Notes: a model not told the origin generated them from the sequence alone. Shown: positions 33,587 through 45,121, counted from the stretch's first letter. The stretch: 64,000 nucleotides of DNA from Maniola hyperantus (GCF_902806685.2 NC_048555.1:2294001-2358000), one strand, 5' to 3'. Translations and numbers: made by a program.

Positions 33587-35055
33587 TGTAAGGGTGGTAA
33601 ATCGGGCGGAATAGAAATATACCCGGATACGGAATAATCTACCACCTTACAAAGATTAGAGGGAAAAAAAAATAATTTTAATTTACTTTACTTGATCTAT
33701 CTACCTAGTAAAGAATAGAAGCTAGCCGTGGACTCCCTTGTAATGCATATGAGGTGTTATAAATGAAATTTGCTAGATGTTAGGCAAAATTGTTTTTAAT
33801 GTAACTTTTACCGGGGTCGCTTAATACAGAATGGTGGCTAATAATGCTTAGTTATTCTAGCTTAATGCCAAGACTTAATTTAGATACATTAGAATGACTT
33901 AGGTAGATAGTACATAAGATCTATGTTTTAACTTTAAGATGCCATTGGCATGGAATAGACAATGACACAGTAAAATTCATAAAATTGTTTCAAAATAAAA
34001 GCTCAGTAGTAAAGACAGGGTTCTTACTGTACACATACACTAAGAAGGTTCACTAAACTGTTCCAGGATACAAACATTTGCTTACTTGTAGGTGCGAAGA
34101 CTGCAAGGTAGCTGGACGGCATCGGCCAAGATCCAAAACTCAATTTATTTGATTCTTCACAACCGAAATGTTTCATTACAAAGATTTTCACCAAGTCTTA
34201 TCCATAGAATTAAGTTGCCAACGTGAATGTGCAAAAGAAATAAATACGAAAACCGAAAACTAAAAACGGAAACGCAAACGGAAACGCAAGCGGAAACCCT
34301 GCAACAAAGAAAACAAGATTATAATTTGTGCTGTGTGAAAATTTCGACACGTGGAATTTTCCCGATCAAACACAACTCACCTATTGAACTCCTGGCCACC
34401 AATGGTTTTCAGGAGTCCCCCACAACCCATTATCCTCATTTATTTGGGAAGGTAAAATAACTGGAACTGAAAGGGAAAATCATGAAATTAGGATTTTCTC
34501 TAACCAAACCGCCATTTTGTCGAATCCACATTACTTGATTTTTCACTCACCATAATTGATGAAACATTGAAATACGTTAGGATGATTAAATTTATAACTA
34601 TTGTATTTTCCCAGGCGAAGCCATGGGCGAAAAAGAGTGAGATTTTCCTGGAACGAAAAAAATTCGTCTTCACATGTTGACTCCAGAAAAATTCTAAATC
34701 TCACCAATCGGTGTTGCCTGACGCAACCCGAGTGTGGCCGCTCTCATTTAGTTTGATCATGAAGCCAATTCATTTTTGAATATTTGCGGAACCTAAGGAT
34801 ATATTATAAGAACCGTTTTGTTAATGACTTAACAATAAACAAATGATATTATGGTTTTATTTAATTATTTTGTTTTATTTTTACGACAATTGACAACGAA
34901 GCAAACGCCATCTATTGTGGCTCGAATGAACTCTGAACATCGACCCACGCGTAGTTCTGCACCTTGATGCTAGGTGGCACCAACATACTTTGAACAAAAT
35001 AGATTTTAATTAAAAGCGAAACGCTAATTAGTAGTTCAAAATTTACAACGTCACA
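33587..35055 (-). repeat. 5' LTR of the gypsy element
   Basis: 1469 bp, same length as the 3' LTR, with one base difference seen by eye (34290). It should carry the promoter and polyadenylation signal; neither was pinned down. Confidence 0.95.
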
Positions 35056-35212
35056 GCGTGTATGTTTGTTACTCCTTCACGCAAAAACTACTGGACGGAT
35101 TTGGCTGAAATTTACATAGGCTAATTTTTATCCCGGAAAATCAAAGAGTTCCCGCGGGATTTTGAAAAACGTAAATCCACGCGGACGAAGTCGCGGGCAT
35201 CAGCTAGTCGTT
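35056..35212 (-). repeat. right half of the family C copy split by the retrotransposon
   Basis: Begins with the duplicated GCGT, then TGTATGTTTGTTACTCCTTC, GGATTTGGCTGAAATTTAC and ends CACGCGGACGAAGTCGCGGG CATCAGCTAG. It continues the repeat interrupted at 25671. Confidence 0.85.
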
Positions 35213-35639
35213 AAATAAAAAAAATTATACCTACCTACACTAGCTCTTAGTGTATCGCATACCAGCCTACATCTGAATACGATAGTAAATCGCGACGCAG
35301 CTTACAGAATAAATGTTTAAATGAGTACCGCGAACGTGGTAAGCATCACTTAAGAATACATTTTAGTTTAGAATCGTGGAATACCTCTACACTCTGTATT
35401 CTATAGATAGCTATAGATATTCGATAGCTAAATATCTACTGTTTTGTATATCAGGGCCTTTACGAAAATATTGCTAGTTATTTTTATTTAGAGGGGTTTA
35501 CTCGTATTGCGCACTTAATAAACAATAAGTTTGGTTTTAATTATATTAACTAATCAATTAATGATTTTAAGCCTATTTCGTGGTTTAACGACATATTTTA
35601 ATGCAGATAACGGGTACATACCACGATTAATTTGATATT

Positions 35640-35815
35640 TTATTTGTCGATATTTCAACCCAATTGCAGTCCCGTCGTACTCAAATTGCAAACGCCTAGT
35701 TTACCCCTTAGTGAATTTTCAAAAAACCTTATCGGATGTCTACGCCATAATAGCTCTCAGCATGTCAACAGCCCGATCCGTTCAGTAGTTTGAGCTGTGC
35801 GTTATCTTTAAGCCC
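35640..35815 (+). repeat. repeat family E, 3' part
   Basis: TTTACCCCTTAGTGAATTTT, GTCTACGCCATAATAGCT and CAGTAGTTTGAGCTGTGCG match the family body; the head is absent. Confidence 0.55.
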
Positions 35816-35831
35816 GTGTAACTTTAAAACT

Positions 35832-35993
35832 AGTCCGCGACAGGTCGAGATGGCAATTGGGGTATGAGGCGGGGTCGGGGAACGCCCAGCACGCCCACAC
35901 GCCACTCGCGCTCGCCCGCACCGGGTCAGCGCGCGGGCTGTGCGGGTGTGCGGGGCGTTCCCTCCCCGATTGCCATCTCGATCTGTTGCGTAC
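35832..35993. mobile_element. GC-rich palindromic MITE-like element, family G
   Basis: AGTCCGCGACAGGTCGAGAT GGCAATTGGGG on the left, CCGATTGCCATCTCGATCTG TTGCG on the right, centre with GCTCGCCCGCACCGGGTCAG. The 79-codon + strand ORF starting inside is a product of GC bias. Confidence 0.8.
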
Positions 35994-36425
35994 CTACTTA
36001 TACTTTTTTAAGCTATTTATAGGTATCTGCATTTTTTCCATCGCCGTCATTTTAAAATTACGTGAAAAACAATTCAAAAAAAATACGTCAGTATAAAGTA
36101 ACTGGAAAAACCGAGACTGTAGTAAATTATCTACCTATTAAAACAGTAAAAAACAAAGTAGTTATACAATCTATTATAATGGCGCCTAGCATTGAGTTCA
36201 AAATACGGTCTAGAGGAGCAAACCTCATTCAACAATCATCAAAAAATGTGCCAAGTAATGAACATCCTACTTCCAGTAGGTACCTATACGTTCCGTTGGT
36301 TAAAAAACGCTCGAATGCTTACTCGAAATCTTCGAACTAACTATTAACATATTTTTTAATTATAAATATGTATCTCTTTTACACTTGTTGCATTACCATA
36401 AGAATAACCTACTAAGTTTTTTGCC

Positions 36426-36524
36426 TGCTCTGTCATATAGGTATGAGTGACAGAGACAACGCTCTACAAAGCCGAAATGTCATTCTAAAAGCCGATGTAC
36501 ATTAATTTCTGCCGCGCACTGTAA
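36426..36524 (+). mobile_element. half copy of palindromic MITE family P
   Basis: Only the right half is present: TCATATAGGTATGAGTGACA, GAGACAACGCTCTACAAAGC and GATGTACATTAATTTCTGCC. Confidence 0.7.
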
Positions 36525-36583
36525 CTGATTTCCGGTTACTTCCAATGAGGAACTTTCCAGGCGTATTCCTTTAAAGCTTTTGA

Positions 36584-36919
36584 CGACCTCCCTGGCGCAG
36601 TCGTGAGCGCTGTGGTCTTAATAGTGGGAGGTCCCGAGTTCGATTCCTGGCAGGGGTTTGGAATTTTATAATTTCTAAATTTCTGGTCTGGTCTGGTGGG
36701 AGGCTTCGGCCGTGGCTAGTTACCACCCTACCGGCAAAGCCGTGCCGCCAAGCGATTTAGCGTTCCGGTACGATGCCGTGTAGAAACCAAAGGGGTACGG
36801 GTTTAATAAAAACTGCCATATCCCTTCCAGGTTAGCCCGCTATCATCTTAGACTGCATCATCACTTACCATCAGGTGAGATTACAGTCAAGGGCTAATTT
36901 GTATCTGAATAAAAAAAAA
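36584..36919 (+). repeat. SINE family B, full length
   Basis: CGACCTCCCTGGCGCAGTCG (box A region), GAGTTCGATTCCTGG (box B), the shared body GGTCTGGTGGGAGGCTTCGG … GCGATTTAGCGTTCCGGTAC, and the 3' end GGGCTAATTTGTATCTGAAT A9. Confidence 0.85.
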
Positions 36920-37344
36920 GCCTCATAGATGCCGTTCGTGCCTGTACATCCAGGCAAATCTGTCATCGATAAAAAGTGGTTGAGCAATTGAAACTCTTTA
37001 AAATGTATCATACCTACCAGTAGTAGATTTATTTAAGTAACAAAGTGCTCAGCAATCTGTATAATTTACTATTAGCACCACTAGCACCTTTAAAAAGATA
37101 TGAGCTAAGCTAAGTATGCAACATTCTAAGCAAACTATGATGAAAATAGACGTGAAACACTGAAAAAAAGTGTGAAAATGAATATGCGAAAATCCTAAGA
37201 AAAACTAGTTAGATCCGTGTTAATAAATCATATACCCATACTATTGGTATTGGTATTGTATAGAATTAGCACTTAAAACTTCAAGTATGCACTATTTAGC
37301 AGTTCATGATGACTAGACTCAATGCTTGAAGACCAGTCTTCGAA

Positions 37345-37490
37345 CATTGTGTGTTGACGAGTTTCTTGCTGGTTCTTCTCGGTAGGAAAGGCATTCCGAA
37401 CCAGTGGTAGATGCATCCGACTATTCGAAAGTACTTGTAAAAGTTTATTCGAATAAAAAAGATTTTTATTTTTATTTATTTTACTGTTCA
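37345..37490 (+). repeat. LINE 3' tail
   Basis: GACGAGTTTCTTGCTGGTTC, TTCTCGGTAGGAAAGGCATT, CCGACTATTCGAAAGTACTT and AAAAGATTTTTATTTTTATT. Repeats of the same block lie at 9355, 17730 and 24485. Confidence 0.65.
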
Positions 37491-37524
37491 GTGTTGCCAG
37501 TGATGACATACCGAGACATGGTCG

Positions 37525-37680
37525 CTAACTATGGGCCTTATAAGAGTCACTCAGCTCAGCGGGCGATGGAGAGAACTATGCTTGGAGTTCCTCTAACGAA
37601 TGAGTCTCCTCATTATCCGTAGGAGAATCAGAGTAACCAATATACTCAGCGGGTTGCAAAGCTGAAATGGACTAAATGAA
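37525..37680 (+). mobile_element. RTE-type LINE fragment
   Basis: CAGCGGGCGATGGAGAGAAC, TATGCTTGGAGTTCCTCTAA and CTCAGCGGGTTGCAAAGCTG match 12230-12370, with several indels. Not coding. Confidence 0.65.
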
Positions 37681-38109
37681 AAAAATAAATTTTGCTTAGC
37701 AAACTTACATCTTTACATGCATGGATTAGACCGGAAGAAAGAGTCGATAACCTTAGACAGCGATTGGCAAATACAATTAGGTCACAAGTCACAACTCACA
37801 ATCCACTCAATGGTTAATCCGAAAATTGCCCATGAATAAGAATGTTAATGTTCTGAAACACACCGAAAGAATGTGTTTAAGGTCTCAGTGTGCAACAGTT
37901 CTAATTCCTGTGACCCACATAGCCGCACGTGGCTAATTGCCATTGGTCATTGCTACTTGGCCTCTTAATTGATATGTACCAGTCGTTAGATACAAAAAGA
38001 TTATTCACTAACTATACCTACCTAGACCTTCCTAAATTCAATATACCTACTACCTAAATAAATTTTCGAAAATACCTGACAGGAACGATATTCTTTTACG
38101 ACGCAATTA

Positions 38110-38285
38110 CAATATGCAGTTACTTTTCGGGGTTATGTGCGTTATATTTTTAAGCTATTAAATATGACTCTTGCTTCTTTGAAGAGAAATATCGCGAGTA
38201 AACCAAACCTGAGAGTTCTCCATAATGTTGTCAAAAGTATGTGAAACCTACCGATCTTGCCGAACATGTCAGCCAGTGAGATGTG
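38110..38285 (+). repeat. SINE family A, 3' two thirds
   Basis: TTACTTTTCGGGGTTATGTG, then CTGAGAGTTCTCCATAATGT and CAGCCAGTGAG. The tRNA head is missing. Confidence 0.6.
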
Positions 38286-38693
38286 TGTGTGGTGATGCTA
38301 GAGAAGGCAAAATAGTGGTATATAAGTATATGTATATTTTCATTAGGTCACTTGTATTGAGGTATTTAGTTTGAATCTCTAGCAAAACTAGGAAGCAAGT
38401 AGGTATTCGTGTCACAGTGTATGAATTCGGCTGGGAGCAGGGGCCGCCTGCGCCGGCGCAGAGGTCGCCGCGAAGGTCACCCGTTTGCCCAACAATGCAC
38501 GCTTCCGATCCACTTTGCGCATTGTACTGCAAATTATAAACTGTTTCAACATTATGATTCATGACAATTATTAGGTTGTTACATAACAAGTACGTAGGTA
38601 GGTACTTCGTGCTCAGCATGCTATGCTCGGAATGTCTTTGAGGGATAAAGCCCGGAACGAATTTTTGTTTCTTCAATTCTAAAGGGTTGTGCA

Positions 38694-38859
38694 GTACGCA
38701 GCCGAAAGTACATCGCCCTTTAGAATGACATTTCGGCTTTGTAGAGCGTCGTCTCTGTCGCTCATACCTATTTGACGTTTTGTCGGTCTCAACGACAGAG
38801 ACAGTGCTCTACAAAGCTATCTCCTTCTAAAGGTCGATGTACATTACTTTCGGCCGCAC
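38694..38859. mobile_element. palindromic MITE family P, full copy (inverted)
   Basis: GTACGCAGCCGAAAGTACAT CGCCC … GAGCGTCGTCTCTGTCGCTC … AAGGTCGATGTACATTACTT TCGGCCGCAC. It reads opposite to the 5188 copy. Confidence 0.8.
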
Positions 38860-39060
38860 TTGTTTGCAATCACACCAAGTCTTATAAGATGGAGGCATTA
38901 TTGTGAACTCTGCATCTTTATGGTTTATAACACAAACTCAAAGGTAAATAAATGGCAATAATAGTAAGTTCCCCTTGGTTCGTACTTCGTATAGTTTGTC
39001 TAGTCAGTCTTGTGTATTGACTACTTGACTATGTAGTTACCTACGTACGGTGAGTTTCCA

Positions 39061-40705
39061 GACTTAATGAAACATAGTAAAATAATTCCATTATTTAAAT
39101 CAGGTAGTACTAGTGACCCCACTAACTTCAGACCGATATCTGTACTACCCACTTTTAGTAAAATCTTTGAAAAAATAATTTTAACTCAACTGCTTAATTT
39201 TTTCAACATTAATGATTTATTTCACACCAAACAGTTTGGTTTTACACGGGGTCGCTCAACAACCGATGCTGGTGTTGAGTTAATACTAAATATATTTGAA
39301 GCCTGGAGGAATCACGTGATGCGCTTGGCGTTTTATGTGATTTATCCAAGGCTTTCGACTGCGTTGATCATGAAACATTGGTCGCGAAATTGCACCATTA
39401 TGGAATTAGGGGTGCAGCATTGGAATTGATGAGTTCTTACCTAAATGATAGAATACAAAGGGTAGACGTGAATGGAAAGCGATCTCCCGGATCCGTTGTA
39501 AAATGGGGGTGCCACAAGGTTCCATCTTAGGACCTTTTCTGTTCCTTATTTACATCAATGACCTTCCTTACCTCGCTAAGGACAATTACGGGATAGTCTT
39601 GTTTGCTGATGATACATCACTTTTATTTAAAATCAATCGATACTTAACAACTTTTGATGAAGTAAACAATTCTCTCACCAAGTTAGTACAGTGGTTCGAA
39701 GCTAATAACCTGCTTCTCAACGGGAAAAAGACAAAGTGTATTAAATTCACTTTACCAAATGTTAAGCAGGTGAAAACCACTGTGCAACTTAATAATGAGG
39801 AATTAGATTTAGTGGATACCGCTATTTTTCTTGGAATAACGTTAGATGCAAAACTTCAATGGGGCTCTCATATAAATAACTTATCGAACAGACTTAGTTC
39901 TGCCGCATATGCGGTAAAAAAGATTCGCCAGTTGACAGACATAGAAACTGCGAGACTAGTATATTTTAGTTACTTTCACAGCATTATGTCATATGGTATA
40001 TTATTATGGGGTAATGCTGCTGATATTAATTCTATTTTTGTGCTGCAGAAAAGGGCTGTTCGAGCCATATACAGTATGGGGCCACGAGAGTCGCTGAGAA
40101 CTAAATTTAGGGAAGTTAAAATTATGACAGTGCATAATCAATATATTTTTGAAAATTTACTGTACGTACATAAAAACATAAATAAATTTAAAAAAAAAGT
40201 GACTGTCATAATATAAATACTAGAAATAAAAATAAACTTGTAATTCCCGCCTCTAGGCTCAGTAAAGTTAGCAATTCATTTGCTCGTAATTCCATACGTT
40301 TCTATAATAAGCTTCCAGAAGACATATTGGAGATGTCTCTCAACAAGTTCAAAGTTTTCATAAAACGTAAACTAATTGAAAAATCCTATTACAATGTAAA
40401 GGATTATTTAAATGATAAGCAAGCTTGGGAATGAGTTGCTTAACGACTTTGTGATAGTTCTAATAAGTTTCAATAAATTTGTAAAGTGGTGATAATAAAA
40501 AGAATACCCGGCTGAGTTTGTTGTGGGCTCTTCTCAGACCTGGGCGCGTTTGGAACCCTCGTAGCTTTAGTTTTAAGTTTGCGTTATAATTATCACCACT
40601 ATATTATCTTACAAATCTAACACTATACCAGACAATCAATAAGAGTAATTTATTACCTATTTTGAATAAATCATTTGACTTTGACTTGACTTTGTACCGT
40701 TTACT
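39061..40705 (+). pseudogene. CR1-like LINE, 5'-truncated, frameshifted reverse transcriptase
   Basis: The first frame (39067-39429) carries RT motifs 'FRPISVLPTFSKIFEK' and 'QFGFTRGRSTTDA'. A shift near 39310-39320 moves to another frame with the 'SKAFDCVDHE' motif. A second shift, in the G run at about 39503-39508, leads to 39503-40216 with 'GVPQGSILGPFLFLIYINDL' and the catalytic 'FADDTSL'. A third, near 40195, precedes the C-terminal 'FYNKLPEDILE' and 'KFKVFIKRKLIEKSYYNVKD' residues ending about 40435. The 3' UTR runs to a TTTGACTTTGACTTGACTTT tail. Endonuclease and ORF1 are absent. Clade assignment rests on RT style and tail; a jockey relation is not excluded. Confidence 0.85.
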
Positions 40706-40913
40706 ACCGTCTGCCTTGACCCACTTTTGTTAATGGAAAATAAACAACATTTTTATCCTTTCCATCTCCTTAATGATGTATGTGGTATCTATTAGTCCTA
40801 CGCAGAGTGAGTGGTACGCTCGAGTATACTAAAGCGGGGTTTGCCACTCGGACTGCGTTATGTCACAGGGGCACCAGCTGTGCAGAACAGTTCCAAGTAC
40901 AGAAGCATCGTAC

Positions 40914-40990
40914 TGAGTCAGCGTGGCAGACTATGGCTTGAACCCTTCTCATTCGAAAAGGAGACCCGTGCTAAGTAGCGGGCCGATGAC
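40914..40990 (+). repeat. SINE family A 3' fragment
   Basis: TGAGTCAGCGTGGCAGACTA and GGAGACCCGTGCTAAGTAGC GGGCCGATGA. Confidence 0.55.
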
Positions 40991-41104
40991 GGCAGAAGGA
41001 TTTCCTTTCTGTTTTACAGTTGGTTAGTACCTAATCATAAAAAGGCAGTTAAATATTTAGGTGATGCGAATTTAAATAAAATTGATACTATTGATAGAAT
41101 GAAG

Positions 41105-41290
41105 ATATATTTTTTTCTATGATCTTCAAAATAATGTCAAATGGTTTATTCGAAATAGGTCATAAATTACACTTTTTGATGGTCTGTTGTTGCATTTTGT
41201 AAGATGATGATAGAGTGGTGACAATTTTTACGCGAACTTAAAACTAAAGCTACGAGGGTTCCAAACGCGCCCAGGTTTGAGAGAGTTCGA
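41105..41290 (-). mobile_element. CR1-like LINE 3' UTR fragment, reverse
   Basis: Contains the reverse of the LINE end at 40490-40690: TTTTGTAAGATGATGATAG and AAACTAAAGCTACGAGGGTT CCAAACGCGCCCAGG. Confidence 0.7.
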
Positions 41291-41299
41291 GTTCTTCGA

Positions 41300-42890
41300 G
41301 AGTTGTTTTGTAAATATCGTGTCAAAAGCGAAGTCCGTACATATTAAACTTTCAAATTAATACCACCTTATCATAATGTGCATGGAAAATACCGAATATT
41401 ACCTGACTAGGTATGCGAGTGCAAATAGGTGCTCATTGCAATATTTTCTCGTAAGGAATAAGGACAGTGGAAACTTTCAATTAATGCAAATTAATTTCAC
41501 ATAGCTTTAGCGTACTGAATATAATCTGGCAGCACATGAGTATATTATAATGGCGGTGCCACTTTGTCTATAACCAACAACCAGTTACGTAGAGCTACGC
41601 AATATCTTATTTTTGTAGAGGAGGGAGGTCTTAGTATACTGGATCATGTAAATAAGCGTTTTCACGCTGTTTATGTAAACAAAGTAAATTCGATAAGTTT
41701 ATTACTGAATCCGCTTGCCGTGGTCATTCAATTTGAAAAGCTCTCCGCTCTTCGATATACAGGTGTATAAGTGTTCTATAAGTTTACTCCAAAGTTCAAA
41801 AATTAACACTTGAGTATGGAATATGGAACGGTGTATGGCATTGCCGTTTTATTTTAACGCATTGCATATGCAAAATTTTGGGACTTTTAGAAGCTTTTTC
41901 ACTTGAAAACTATAAATACAATAACCGCAATGTTTTAATATTGTGCTTTTTGGTTATTTAACTTATTTTTAATATAATTAATATTTTTAAAACAATGCAG
42001 GAATGTTGCGACCCGGGATTTTATTTTGATGGTCCAGTACTGGGTCGCGACCCGGCAAATGGGAAACGCTGCTTAAGACATAAGTACAATCAATTTTTCG
42101 CCTAAGAATAGGTACTTAAGTGCCGTAAAGATACCAATAATTTTTTGTAGCTTTCTTAAAAAGCCATTCGTATAATTTATTTTCTCGTAGGATTTTCCTG
42201 TTGTGCTACATAGCTATGTAATGGAATTTAAGTAATCGTTAATTATTAGTAATAGCTTTTATGTAGGTATACCTATAACTCGTCCGTGGGCAAGTCCTAC
42301 CGTCCTACATAGACTAAAATATCCTTATCATAATTATTTATTTTAAAGAAATAATTATCTGGATTCTATTTTATAATTTTACAAAGTGTGTTACCTACAC
42401 TTGAAGGAAATATCGAAATAAATTTTTAATACATAATATGTCGTATGTGTAATGTAAATCGTTCTAAAATGCACATTTTTTACATCTTAGATCTAGAATC
42501 TAGATACCCATGAACTTTTTACCTTAGTTTTGAAATGCGCATCATTCTTTGATATTCTAGGTGCTCTATAAAATAGGAGGATTTTAAAACGCGGCCCCAG
42601 TCAGTCGGCACCTATCAAAGTGTAAAGAGCTGTACCTACGCATAACGAATGACACTGTTATTACCATCAAGTACCCTCGGAAACAAGGTATCTGGACTAG
42701 GATAAACGCAGCTGTGCAATTATAGACCGCATTCTTTAAAAAAACAGCGCAAACTTCTTATAAAATAGCTGGGCTGGACGCATTTCATTTGCTGTAGAAC
42801 TAGGGTTGGCAATTATGAACGTGAAGATTAAATTAAAAATAAAATGATATATATTATATTATTAAAAAACTCATGACTTACCTACTAATT
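41300..42890. other. unassigned AT-rich sequence
   Basis: Only short, featureless ORFs (for example 41564-41770, 68 codons). No repeat or gene I can name. Confidence 0.45.
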
Positions 42891-42891
42891 T

Positions 42892-43040
42892 AAGTTGAGA
42901 TTTATAGAGCGCTCTTTGACTTTGCTAAAATTTACTACACTTTTAAAATGAGCCAGCGTTATATCGCATATATTTGTCTCATTTTACCTGAAACTTAAGT
43001 CTGAGAAAAGTCAAAGTACGCTCTATAGATCTCAGCCTTA
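42892..43040. mobile_element. hairpin MITE, family H
   Basis: Arms GAGATTTATAGAGCGCTCTT and GTACGCTCTATAGATCTCAG around a diverged core TTTAAAATGAGCCAGCGTTA … TTTGTCTCATTTTACCT. Confidence 0.75.
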
Positions 43041-43344
43041 TAAAACCGAAATTTTGCACTGAGGTTCCCTTTATAATGTGAGACAAGATATAAGCCCGGA
43101 CATTTCGAAATTCCCACGAGATAGGGGAATAAAGAAGATTTATAATAATAAAAAAAACTATTTCTATTATGTTTCTATTGAATTGTCAGCCCTATAGCTC
43201 ACTTGGGTGGCAGCCGAGCAGTCTAGCGACTGTAGTCAACGCATTTGTATTTTGTATGCGCCCGTGGTGCGCGAGCGAATGCGTGGGACCGAACGCACAC
43301 ATTTACATCATCTAACGTATGCCTATAATAATTCCTTCTACTTG

Positions 43345-43600
43345 TTAGCCCTTATTTATCCACTGTTGGACATAGGCCTCCTCATATGCACGCAATTCTT
43401 CCTGGTGTTGGGTGAACCTCCTTCAAGTTTTTCCCGCAAGCTTGATAATGTCATCCGACCGACCAACGGGATGGTTGTCTTCCAACGTTTCTTTTTTCGG
43501 TATGTGGTCTCCATCCCAGTAGTAAACGGGCCCATCTGTGGTCCTACAGACATGCCCTGCCCATATCCATTTCGACTTGGATACTCAAAAAGTGTCAGTT
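43345..43600 (-). mobile_element. RTE-type LINE C-terminal fragment
   Basis: On the - strand the pieces 'TTGMETTYRKKKRWKTTIP', a 'RWSDDIIKLAG'-like segment and the terminal 'EEAYVQQWINKG' are those of the RTE C-terminus, out of frame with each other. The 131-codon + strand ORF over it is a shadow. Confidence 0.65.
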
Positions 43601-43879
43601 AGTCCCGTTGTTTTCGGGATTGTACCCTACTGTTTGGCACATGGTCCAATGCCTATCAGGTCTAAGGCAGTGTTTTGTAGCCCATATAATAGGTATGCCT
43701 TGATAGGTATGTTATACATATAGATATAATTTCCCTTCGTCGTCTCACCCGATAGACAGTACGAACGTAGAGTTAAGTAGATAGACTGGACGTGATAATA
43801 TGCCTCTTGACGGTCGGTCTTGCTCCACTCTGCTATCCATTTATCCACTAACAACTACATTTTCCGCTCGAGCATCTTA

Positions 43880-44266
43880 GAGCCCTCGCCCACGGCGACT
43901 TTTTGTAGCGATACAGTAGCGATGCTGTCGCGCTTCCGCATCGATACAGTCGCGAAGCGGTCGCTAGCTGTGTGCCCTCGCCCACGGTCTTAGATTCAGT
44001 CGCGATGCAAACGCGATACTGTCGCGCTTCTGTCTCGATGCAAACGAGAAAAAAATGTTGCACTGATGCTTGGTTCTCCATTCATGCGCCACCCTCCCTC
44101 CGTTCTTTCCCCGATGTCGTCCGACACGGTCGCGCGTTTGCATCGATACAGTCGCGATGCAGTAGCGCGTTGCAAATGCGACTAACACGCGTTAGTAGTG
44201 ATGCTGGCGTGCGTTTAGTAAACGCGCGACAGCATCGCTACAAAAAGTCGCCGTGGGCGAGGGCTC
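43880..44266. mobile_element. Harbinger-like MITE with 33-bp perfect TIRs
   Basis: Both ends begin GAGCCCTCGCCCACGGCGAC and run 33 bases identical in inverted orientation to TTTTTGTAGCGAT. TTA flanks each end (43877-43879 and 44267-44269), the target duplication typical of PIF/Harbinger. The inside is built of variants of ATACAGTCGCGATGC. It encodes no transposase, so it depends on one elsewhere. Confidence 0.85.
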
Positions 44267-44284
44267 TTAGAACCCCAACCATCA

Positions 44285-44405
44285 GTCCTCTGAGCAGTCT
44301 GAGCTATACCCCACATATTGCCATTTCAGCTTTGCAATTCGTTGAGCTATGTCGGTTCTACGGATCTCTTCAGTTCTAATTTAATCACGTAGAGCATCTA
44401 CGAGA
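44285..44405 (-). mobile_element. RTE-type LINE fragment
   Basis: Reverse match to 12280-12390: TTTGCAATTCGTTGAGCTAT, GTCGGTTCTACGGATCTCTT and ATCACGTAGAGCATCTACG. Confidence 0.65.
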
Positions 44406-44678
44406 CCTTTGCTACAGAATTATTTAGAACTGTGACGGACAAAGAAAAGCTTGAAACAAAATTACCGAAAGCTGTATTTGCAGCACTTTAGAAATTAGCA
44501 CTTTAGTAACTTGGCCTACTTTTCTTTCAGACTTTTAGCACAGATATTAGGGGCTAATTCTGTTGTACAGAATCTCTAAACTAAATTGTCAGGACTTAAT
44601 TTAATGCTATTCTTTTCCACAGAGAACATTACGAAAAGGATAGCAATATATTTAGACCTGTCATTCTATTGTGCACAA

Positions 44679-44829
44679 TGGCTGAGATCTATAGACCGCA
44701 CTTTGACTTTGCTCAGACTTAAGATTGAGTTAAAACGAGTCAGATTTATGTGAGAGATATAGCTATGTCTCGTTTTAACTCTGTCTTAAGTCTAAGCAAA
44801 GTAAGAGTGCGCTCTATAAATCTCACCCA
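44679..44829. mobile_element. hairpin MITE, family H, well preserved
   Basis: Arms TGGCTGAGATCTATAGACCG CACTTTGACTTTGCTCAGAC and GTAAGAGTGCGCTCTATAAA TCTCACCCA; core GTTAAAACGAGTCAGATTTA TGTGAGAGATATAGCTATGT CTCGTTTTAACTC. Confidence 0.85.
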
Positions 44830-45085
44830 ATCTAAACTAAACTCATAGTTTAGTTTAGATATTGTGCACAAAAGAATCAACCACATTTACTTAAAAGAGT
44901 TAAAGAGTAACATCGTATAAAATCGATTGAAACCTAGTAAATGATAATACGATTGTACGAGTATTGTGTGGTACTGGTTACTGGTAGGTAAGTAATCTGG
45001 TATTCAGTGACAGCTATAAAAAATAAAATCTTTGTTTTTAGAATAGGTAAAGCCAATTTAAAAAGTAATAGTCATATAATATATA

Positions 45086-45121
45086 GTACGCGACAAGTGG
45101 AAATGGCAATCGGGAAGGGAG
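45086..45121 (+). mobile_element. truncated family G MITE, left end only
   Basis: TAGTACGCGACAAGTGGAAA TGGCAATCGGGAAGGGAGCG, then the match stops abruptly. Confidence 0.65.

Larger units (their letters stand above)
25672..35055 (-). mobile_element. complete Ty3/gypsy LTR retrotransposon
   Basis: A 9384-bp element in - orientation: 5' LTR 33587-35055, primer site 33572-33584, gag 32419-31151, pol 31115-27966, polypurine tract 27154-27144, 3' LTR 25672-27140. A 4-bp duplication GCGT (25668-25671 and 35056-35059) marks the insertion, as usual for Ty3/gypsy. Both reading frames are unbroken and no env is seen. The domain order (protease, RT, RNase H, integrase) and the tRNA-Lys type primer are those of the gypsy superfamily. 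By eye the LTRs differ at one base, so insertion was recent. Confidence 0.96.

Noticed and set aside
38269..38676. 135-codon - strand ORF
   Set aside because: Partly overlaps a SINE fragment, with no recognisable domain and no neighbouring exon signals.
43972..44379. 135-codon ORF
   Set aside because: Runs through the sub-repeats of the Harbinger-like MITE; codon pattern set by the repeats.
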